This document shows positions 35,028 through 40,257 of a stretch of DNA of 40,257 nt, piece after piece; position 1 is the first letter of the stretch; each line of letters begins with the position of its first letter. The notes beneath the pieces were generated by a model. It was not told where the DNA came from and did not search any database. It saw nothing but the letters and a program-made list of their open reading frames with translations. The stretch spans positions 1 to 40,257 of the forward strand of contig JAUYBL010000004.1 of the NCBI GenBank assembly GCA_030693065.1, read 5' to 3'. Position numbers and translations under genes: made by a program. Origin of the DNA: Methylococcaceae bacterium (GTDB taxonomy: Bacteria; Pseudomonadota; Gammaproteobacteria; Methylococcales; Methylomonadaceae).

Positions 35028-35573
35028 ATGAAATGGTTTACCTATTCTTTGTTACTGATTTTGACAGCTTGCTCAAATTTACCGCCAGCTATTGATAATC
35101 CTCCACTAGTGGATATTTCTTACCCGCAGGCAGTTCAAGCAATCGGTAGTTATCAATCAGCGCAGGTACGTTGGGGCGGCGTGATTGTTGATGTGGAAAA
35201 CGAACAGACCAGCAGTATCGTGCAGGTGCTGTCTTATCCGCTGAATCATTACGGTCGGCCACGGCTCGATAAGCCCAGCCAAGGGCGTTTTATTATTAAA
35301 ACTGCTGAATTCATCGATCCTGCCGTGTACACCAAAAACTCGGAAATCACCGTTGCTGGGATTTTGAAGGGGGATGAAGCCAGATTGATCGGCAAAAAAG
35401 AACTACGTTTGCCGGTCTTGGCGTCCAATGTCATTTATTTGTGGCCGGTGGAATCCAATACCGAATGTTATGGGCCTGGCGCATGGGGCGGCTTTGGCTA
35501 TAGCCCGTATTTTGGTTACAGCCCATATTATTGGGGTGGCTATTATGGCGGGCCTTATCGGCGTTGGCGTTAA
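35028..35573 (+). CDS. Slp family outer-membrane lipoprotein
   Basis: 181 residues. A lipoprotein signal ends LTACSNLPP, with Cys15 as the lipidated residue. The Slp domain shows WGGVIVDVENEQTSSIVQVLSYPLNHYGRP and GRFIIKTAEFIDPAVYTKNSEITVAG. The C-terminus is a Gly/Tyr/Trp-rich tail (GYSPYFGYSPYYWGGYYGG) ending in basic residues, typical of this group. AGGAG lies upstream of the ATG. Slp is a stationary-phase outer-membrane protein in E. coli. Confidence 0.9.
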   Translation: MKWFTYSLLLILTACSNLPPAIDNPPLVDISYPQAVQAIGSYQSAQVRWGGVIVDVENEQTSSIVQVLSYPLNHYGRPRLDKPSQGRFIIKTAEFIDPAVYTKNSEITVAGILKGDEARLIGKKELRLPVLASNVIYLWPVESNTECYGPGAWGGFGYSPYFGYSPYYWGGYYGGPYRRWR

Positions 35574-35642
35574 GGCTGTTTAATACGCGGGCGCGGGGCT
35601 TTTTAAAATTAGTAGAACCTTTTGGTCAACCTGCCGATTAAA

Positions 35643-36308
35643 TCAGCTTGGTTTTACCGGCTGAGTAGTAGAGGCACTTTGACCATTAGTATTTGCTGCA
35701 GCGGGTGCTGGTTTATTTTGCGAGGCTTTCTTTTTGGACTTAAAGATTTTCTTGGTCTTTGCCGATACCGGCTGACTAATAGCCTGCCCGGTCTGTAAAT
35801 TATTCCGACAGTCGGCAAATTCTTGATACCGTTCGCTAAAGTGTATCGCCGACACCGCCACCCGCGTTTCTTCCATGTTCAGCACCGGAGCATCCCTGTG
35901 GTAAATAAACGTTGGATATTGGCCTTGCAACAAAGCATCAATCATAGTTTCAGCAGCCGGTCCATAAACGGATAATCTGCCATAGGCGGCAAGGTCGGTT
36001 GATGAATCCGAATAAACCTGATGATCAAAAGACGATGTCTGATCGTGCATCCACGGTGCGGGCATCGCTTTTAAGCTGGCCTGCATCACCAAAGGCTTGC
36101 GGCGCTGCTCTTGCACAGAAAACCGTAGCGGCTGCCCTGCCCGCTGTACAAACTCGGCAACACCATATTGAGAAATTGCTTGCCTTAAAAAGCAGGTGTT
36201 TTTCGTGCGATCAACTTGCCAATTGGCTTCCTGCATAGGTGCCTGATAATAATCGGCAAAGCTGTTACTACTCAGCAGTATTAAAAGTGTGAAAATTGGA
36301 GCTTTCAT
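35643..36308 (-). CDS. MotY N-terminal-domain protein without an OmpA domain
   Basis: 221 residues from the ATG at 36308; an upstream start at 36338 adds ten. A signal peptide (MKAPIFTLLILLSSNSFA) is followed by a domain resembling the N-terminal half of MotY, the T-ring protein of polar flagellar motors: NWQVDRTKNTCFLRQAISQYG, FVQRAGQPLRFSV, PPW-like PAPWM. MotY normally carries a C-terminal peptidoglycan-binding OmpA domain. Here the tail is instead Lys/Ala/Pro rich, so function in a motor is uncertain. No flagellar genes are in the window. Confidence 0.75.
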   Translation of the reverse strand: MKAPIFTLLILLSSNSFADYYQAPMQEANWQVDRTKNTCFLRQAISQYGVAEFVQRAGQPLRFSVQEQRRKPLVMQASLKAMPAPWMHDQTSSFDHQVYSDSSTDLAAYGRLSVYGPAAETMIDALLQGQYPTFIYHRDAPVLNMEETRVAVSAIHFSERYQEFADCRNNLQTGQAISQPVSAKTKKIFKSKKKASQNKPAPAAANTNGQSASTTQPVKPS

Positions 36309-36331
36309 TGTCGTCGCCAAAAAACTATAAA

Positions 36332-36367
36332 CCTGCAACTGCTATCGGCCGTTGCAGGCTTTTTTTT
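36332..36367. terminator. Bidirectional hairpin terminator
   Basis: CCTGCAAC (36332-36339) pairs with GTTGCAGG (36351-36358). On the plus strand eight T residues follow; on the minus strand TTTATAGTTTTTT follows. It would end minus-strand transcripts of the hydrolase gene just upstream of the MotY-like gene. Confidence 0.7.
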
Positions 36368-36371
36368 AGCG

Positions 36372-37142
36372 TTAACGAAGAAATTCTTCGACAACGGCGA
36401 TAAATTCGCCCGGTTGTTGCACATGCACCCAATGCCCGGCACCTTCAACTGCTTTCACCAACGACAGTGGAAACAGCGCGCTAATCGCATCATGTTTAAT
36501 GTAATTAGACTCTGCCCCGGCTATAAATAATGTATCGCCGATATACGGCGGCAAGTGCCGTACATCAGGAAAGCCGATAATGTTATCCGCGGTCCGGTAG
36601 AAAATATCCAAATCAACACGCCACTGATATTCCCCATCTTTAAGAATCAAGTTCTGCAACAAAAACTGCCGGTAACTAAGGTCTGGAATTGCCTCGGTCA
36701 GCCACAGCTCTGCCTGCTTCCGGTTACTGATTTGATCTAAAGGCAGCGCTTTTAACGCATTAATCAAATCATCAAAACTATGCTGATAGCTCACCGGGGC
36801 AATATCAACCACCAGCAATTTATCTACCAGCTCTGGCGTATTAAGCGCAATCCACATTGCCACCTTGCCGCCCATGCTATGCCCCAGCAGACTGGCTTTA
36901 GCCAAGCCACGATGGTTGATAAACTGGCGCACATCTTCTGCCATTGCAGGATAATCCATTTCCGAGTGATGTACGGAAGCGCCGTGATTGCGCATATCCA
37001 GCACATAAACACGAAAGTTAACGGCCAGCTTTTCCGCAACCTGCCGCCAGTTACGGGAGGACGCGAAAAAGCCATGCAGTATGATCAGCGGCGCGCCTTC
37101 CTCGCTGCCAAACTCATCAAACGCTAAACAGACCGCAGGCAT
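36372..37142 (-). CDS. Alpha/beta-fold hydrolase (YbfF-like esterase)
   Basis: 256 residues from the ATG at 37142, which overlaps the DUF445 stop by one base (TGATG); an upstream start at 37193 would lie inside that gene. Motifs: LIILHGFFASSRNW (oxyanion loop), the nucleophile elbow GHSMGGK, VVDIAPVSY, and the catalytic His in GAGHWVHVQ. YbfF-type enzymes cleave short-chain esters and acyl-CoA in the cytoplasm. Translationally coupled to the broken DUF445 gene. Confidence 0.9.
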   Translation of the reverse strand: MPAVCLAFDEFGSEEGAPLIILHGFFASSRNWRQVAEKLAVNFRVYVLDMRNHGASVHHSEMDYPAMAEDVRQFINHRGLAKASLLGHSMGGKVAMWIALNTPELVDKLLVVDIAPVSYQHSFDDLINALKALPLDQISNRKQAELWLTEAIPDLSYRQFLLQNLILKDGEYQWRVDLDIFYRTADNIIGFPDVRHLPPYIGDTLFIAGAESNYIKHDAISALFPLSLVKAVEGAGHWVHVQQPGEFIAVVEEFLR

Positions 37143-37864
37143 CAGGCAAACGCAAACACTGCGCCCATCAGGCCGCCGAAAATACCGCCCCATACCACCA
37201 GCCAGCCCAGATGTTCGCTGATAATCAGCAGCACCATTTCTTTAACCAATTGCGGAGTTAATTCGCTCAGGCGTTTATCAATCACGGTTTCAATTTTTCC
37301 GACAATATCCTCACTGATTTTATTGGCATCTAAACCTTGCTGCAGCGCCGCTTTAAAACGGTCAGACTCAACCATGTCATGCAAAGTACCGCGCATTTTT
37401 TCAGTAAACGGTTCTTTTAATGGCACCAATGCCTCTTCCCCGCCCATCATCATTAACATGCCGCCGAAGGAAGAATTCATGATCGACGACACTAAGCCTT
37501 GATAAATCCGCTCGTAATCGACCGCATTCAACAACGGCTCAAGATCCAGCACCTTACTGCCTTGCTGCTCTTCAGTTTCGATAAATTATTCAATATTTTC
37601 TACGGTAAAAAACTGCGCCATCATCAATTGCTTGATGGAAAGTTTAAACTCTTCAAAACGATTGGGAATCACGCCGGAACCGTATAGCAAAGGCACTTTT
37701 TCAAACAGCATATAAATCGCCAGCCAGTTGGTAATGGCCCCAGACAATGCAAAAAAGCCGATGGACTTAATCAGTTCCTGCTGTACAGGGCATAAGTAAC
37801 CCGTAGCAATAATCAGCACCGAAATAAAATTAGTGACAAAGCTTTTGTTAAACAGTTTTTTCAT
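37142..37864 (-). pseudogene. DUF445 family membrane protein gene with one in-frame stop
   Basis: The frame starting at the ATG at 37864 reads a DUF445 N-terminus (KSIGFFALSGAITNWLAIYM, GSGVIPNRFEEFKLSI) to a TAA at 37586-37588. The same frame continues without another stop to 37142 with the C-terminal part (LEPLLNAVDYERIYQ, a Met-rich loop, and a final transmembrane segment). A single CAA-to-TAA change explains the break, since Gln would fit; a GTG at 37552 could restart translation. Members have transmembrane ends and unknown function. Full length would be about 240 residues. Confidence 0.75.
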
Positions 37865-37984
37865 GATTCTAACTAATTGGAAAATAAAGAATAATTGCAT
37901 TTATAAACCCGCCAAGCGAGGTGGGCGGGAATTATAAAATAAAACCGTCAGACCATGGCTTTAATGTCACGGTTTTACAAAAAT

Positions 37985-38099
37985 GGGGGCAATTAAGTTC
38001 AAGCGTTTGGAGTTTATTTTAAATTACTCACGGAAACTGCTCAGCCCCGTTCGACAAGCTGATATTTCATGGCATAACGCTTAACTTAATGGCAGTGCG
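37985..38099. repeat. MITE-like family D, copy 2 (degenerate left end)
   Basis: The right end CGCTTAACTTAATGGCAGTGC (about 38079-38099) is nearly identical to that of the copy ending at 31595. The left end GGGGCAATTAAGTTCAAGCG is a degenerate inverted match. Internal CCGTTCGACAAGCTGA is shared with the other repeat families. No ORF. The hairpins CCCGCC/GGCGGG (37908-37929) and AAAACCGT/ACGGTTTT (37941-37976) lie just outside to its left. Confidence 0.6.
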
Positions 38100-38138
38100 T
38101 CTAAAGTACGCAGTAAATACAGGGCAATCGTTCTTAAA

Positions 38139-38700
38139 TTACACCGATGATACGGAGTAAATAATCGTTATCCCTGCCTTTAAGCGCTTGATTTTCACAC
38201 CCACCTTAGAAGTTTTTTCAGCTTTGATCAGCTTCAGGTCGATATGTCGGATAACAGCCAGATTCGCAGCACTGTGCCCTTTCCAAGTTCGATTGCTGTC
38301 CTCATCAAAGGCAATATCAAGCATTATTTTCAATTGCCAAATGCGCCCGTACTACACACTCCAATCGCTTCGGATCATGGGCATCAAGACTGCTGATGAA
38401 GTAGCGCATTTCCTCGGTCACTCAGTCACTCGGTCACCGATTTCCCGCTTGCCGGTGACGGCGATTGCTTTGTAAGCCTTGCCAGTCATGCCGCTCTTGT
38501 AGCCAGGCAATATCTGCAGTCGCTCGAACAGTGCGGGTTTCGATCCGGCTCTGCCCACCTTCGTAACTGACCGAAGCCACTGGCTGCGCTAACGACGAGA
38601 TAAAAAGGGGAAGTACATTGTCATGCAGGTTGCCCTGGTCGCCTTTCAGGCTAAACACATAGTCGCCGCCTTGCTATTTAATCTGTTCGGCTATTTTCGC
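38139..38700 (-). pseudogene. ISAs1-family transposase, C-terminal remnant
   Basis: Read on the minus strand, pieces of an ISAs1 transposase follow one another: AKIAEQIK, an in-frame TAG (38674-38676), QGGDYVFSLKGDQGNLHDN, SRIETRTVRATADIAWLQ, then after a frameshift IMLDIAFDEDSNRTWKGHSA, AANLAVIRH and KRLKAG, with another frameshift near the end. The 5' half is missing and the remnant starts exactly where the IS1595 coding sequence ends. It is a dead insertion sequence. Confidence 0.85.
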
Positions 38701-39721
38701 TAGATGCTTCAGACAGCCGCAGCCAGTTAGCCGGACGAGGCCTAATGGCAAAGGCCGCGACCAGCAACCTGGTTGGCAGTGTGTCGAGCTGGAAGCGACG
38801 GTTGAATCGATAGGCGAACGCTGCCAAATAGCGTGAGGCGCATTTAGTAAAATCAAAGGCATGATACGAACCGCCCAGACTGGTCTTGAGATTGCCCAAG
38901 ATGGTGTTATACCAATCACAATAAGTTCACATGCTATCCCTTCTCCAACGTACCCATAGGGCATAAAGGAGAAGGTTAGGATGAGGGTTTCAAAATAAAA
39001 ACTTATTGGGATTGGTATTAATCCAAAGAAACTCGGGAAGTTCTTTAGGCTTGCGTCCACCAGCAACAATGGGATGATGTTGGCAACCTGCCTCTGTCAC
39101 CGCCGTAAAACAAGCCAGACCGTCGGAACTGACCGAGCAATTGGGTGCCAGATTAGCGTTAGCCCAACTTGAAATAGCCTTGAGAGTAAAACCACTGACC
39201 GGGGTTAGTTTGATACGCAAAGGATGCCCCTTGTCGTCCAATGACACGGCGGCAACAAACGGCACTTTGTTTTCGGATCCCCGTCCCGCCTTGCCACCGC
39301 TCAGTTCGCCACCGAGATAAGCATCGTCAACTTGGACGTGACCCGTGAGGGTATAGGTTGTTTCACGTTCGGACATCGCTTGCATCAGTTTGTGCTGAAT
39401 AAACCAAGCTGTGGGGTATCGGATACCTAAATACCGTTTCAATGCCAGTGCTGATAAGCAGGTTTTCTCCTGACTGATGAGATAAATCGCTAAAAACCAA
39501 GTGGTCAACGGCAGTTTGGTGCTCTGAAAGAGCGTGCCAGCAGTCAGCGAGGTTTGATGGCGACAGGCCCGGCACTGAAACATTTTGTGTGACCCAACGA
39601 TGAACACACTAGCGCCGGTTGCGCGACAACAAGGGCAAACAAAGCCTTGCGGCCAGCGTGCTTGCTCCAGGGCAGCTTCACATTGTGCTTCGGTACCAAG
39701 GTGTTTGAGAAAGTCAGGCAT
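38678..39721 (-). pseudogene. IS1595-family transposase interrupted by a MITE
   Basis: The N-terminal 240 codons contain the zinc ribbon (CPCCRATG...CRACRHQTSLTAGT) and DDE domain (VQVDDAYLGG... ENKVPFVAAVS, SSDGLACF) of IS1595. The frame breaks after LPEFLWIN at the family A element (38910-39017) and resumes as LGNLKTSLGGSYHAFDFTKC ... YRFNRRF. Removing the 108-bp element and one TTA rejoins W-I-N-T-I-L-G in one frame of 310 codons. The downstream terminus of this IS is lost against the ISAs1 remnant. Confidence 0.9.
38907..39020. mobile_element. MITE-like family A, copy 2, inside the IS1595 transposase
   Basis: The 108-bp element (38910-39017) has ends TACCAATCACAATAAGTT and AACTTATTGGGATTGGTA in inverted orientation, flanked by TTA at 38907-38909 and 39018-39020. 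Its core is the CCTTCTCC/GGAGAAGG hairpin, here with a ~16-bp insert in the loop relative to the copy at 24300. The flanking duplication matches the TAA/TTA preference of the other copy. Confidence 0.9.
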
Positions 39722-39856
39722 CGATAGTCCTGGCTAAAACTGAATGCGATTGATCGACATGGCAGGCTCATCGTAGGTTAGCTTTTAGTCAGTCTACGTC
39801 TATAACTCGGACTTGGCTGAAGCATCTAGCTAATCAGGAAATTGCATCAATGACTT

Positions 39857-39893
39857 CCTGATTGGCATCTTGATGCCAATCAGGGCTTTTTCT
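39857..39893 (+). terminator. Strong hairpin terminator
   Basis: CCTGATTGGCATC (39857-39869) pairs perfectly with GATGCCAATCAGG (39872-39884), followed by CTTTTTC. It would terminate plus-strand transcription. It lies beyond the IS1595 gene; no plus-strand gene is seen upstream, so it may be left from a lost gene. Confidence 0.6.
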
Positions 39894-40136
39894 TAAACTT
39901 GCGATCAAAAACTCAACGCTCTCTTTTCGCGATGAGTTGCTGTTTACACTGCTGGAATGATTGATGTTGAGATCTTTTTTTTGTTCTATTAAATAAATTA
40001 TCGTCATCAGATAATGCTAGCAATTGCAGCTGATCAAGATTCGGAATAGTTTTAATAACAAGCGAGTCGCTAAGTTTTGAAGGGTAATTTCCTTGCTCCT
40101 GCGTGAAATCATCAACACTTAGCGACGGTTAGATTG

Positions 40137-40257
40137 CTACGCAAGCCCCGGCTGTCCTGCTCCAATATCGTTTATCCACGACAAGGTGGCTAAACATCGC
40201 AGCAATGACGTTACGCTATCGGCATCGACCGATTGCATTTTTCCATCGCAAACAGCG
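40137..40257 (-). CDS. Possible 3' end of a gene cut by the window edge
   Basis: On the minus strand one frame is open from the window end to a TAG at 40137-40139, about 39 codons, ending SWINDIGAGQPGLA. I do not recognise the family. From 39722 to 40136 there is otherwise only the terminator at 39857 and an inverted repeat GTCGCTAAGT / ACTTAGCGAC at 40066-40075 and 40117-40126 just beyond this frame. Confidence 0.3.
   Translation of the reverse strand, partial: AVCDGKMQSVDADSVTSLLRCLATLSWINDIGAGQPGLA

Noticed and set aside
37142-37193. Upstream start at 37193 for the hydrolase
   Set aside because: It would add 17 residues encoded inside the DUF445 3' end; the ATG at 37142 overlaps that stop in a coupled TGATG.
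1-40257. tRNA, rRNA, riboswitch or integrase-attachment site
   Set aside because: I found no cloverleaf, conserved rRNA segment, riboswitch consensus or integrase gene on either strand.

Overview
The window looks like a chromosomal stretch of a gammaproteobacterium, most plausibly a methanotroph-type member of the Methylococcales. That placement is an inference from protein style, gene content and moderate GC; no rRNA or marker gene fixes it. I see no tRNA, rRNA, CRISPR array or prophage. Housekeeping and metabolic genes fill most of it, and the gaps hold an unusual number of small transposable elements.

Layout. 1-465 carries two miniature repeats. 466-1629 holds three small genes (DUF1640-like, DUF5710-like, YgjP-like metallopeptidase). 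1692-5401 (minus) holds a diguanylate cyclase and a PatZ/Pka-type acyl-CoA synthetase/acetyltransferase. 5880-8562 is a periplasmic set: DUF1264 (OBAP-like) lipoprotein, di-heme cytochrome c peroxidase and a c-type cytochrome fusion, behind a good sigma-54 promoter. 8812-11087 has a DUF302 protein, TsaC/Sua5 and a TetR regulator. 11267-16236 is a SulP transporter, beta-carbonic anhydrase, cysD and cysN run. 16265-16581 is a recombination scar (bioD 5' end joined to a murF 3' end). 16705-22545 has a small membrane protein, MarC, a membrane-anchored AlbA_2 protein, IlvD and BioA. 22776-29059 is a sulfur/copper block: a FisR-like sigma-54 activator divergent from a persulfide dioxygenase, a TauE/SafE exporter, a CopA-like multicopper oxidase and an HMA-TauE membrane protein. 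29099-31376 has a sterol-desaturase-like protein, a glycosyltransferase and a VapBC/FitAB-type toxin-antitoxin pair. 31615-37900 has an SNF2 helicase, an Slp lipoprotein, a MotY-N-domain protein, an alpha/beta hydrolase and a DUF445 gene broken by a stop codon. 38139-39721 is an insertion-sequence graveyard (ISAs1 remnant abutting an IS1595 transposase).

Main discoveries. (1) Several families of MITE-like elements can be delimited to the base. One family has 13-bp terminal inverted repeats and perfect 8-bp target duplications in both copies (GACTTTCT and ATTAACTA). A second family, with TAA/TTA 3-bp duplications, has inserted once into the end of the first family and once into the IS1595 transposase; removing it in silico restores both targets. 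(2) The fisR/persulfide-dioxygenase gap and the DUF1264 promoter share GTTTCA/TGAAAC repeats upstream of sigma-54-type -24/-12 elements. This suggests that one activator controls persulfide oxidation and the periplasmic peroxidase/cytochrome set. (3) Two nested elements sit at the predicted transcription start of the persulfide dioxygenase; without them the leader would be about 39 nt. (4) Gene debris is common: bioD::murF, a carbonic anhydrase remnant, a hydrolase-like tail, and DUF445 with one in-frame TAA.

How the parts may work together: SulP, CysD and CysN take up and activate sulfate. The FisR-like regulator, persulfide dioxygenase and TauE/SafE protein would oxidise sulfane sulfur and export sulfite. 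The multicopper oxidase and HMA membrane protein handle copper. The DUF1264/peroxidase/cytochrome set is a candidate uncharacterised periplasmic redox module.
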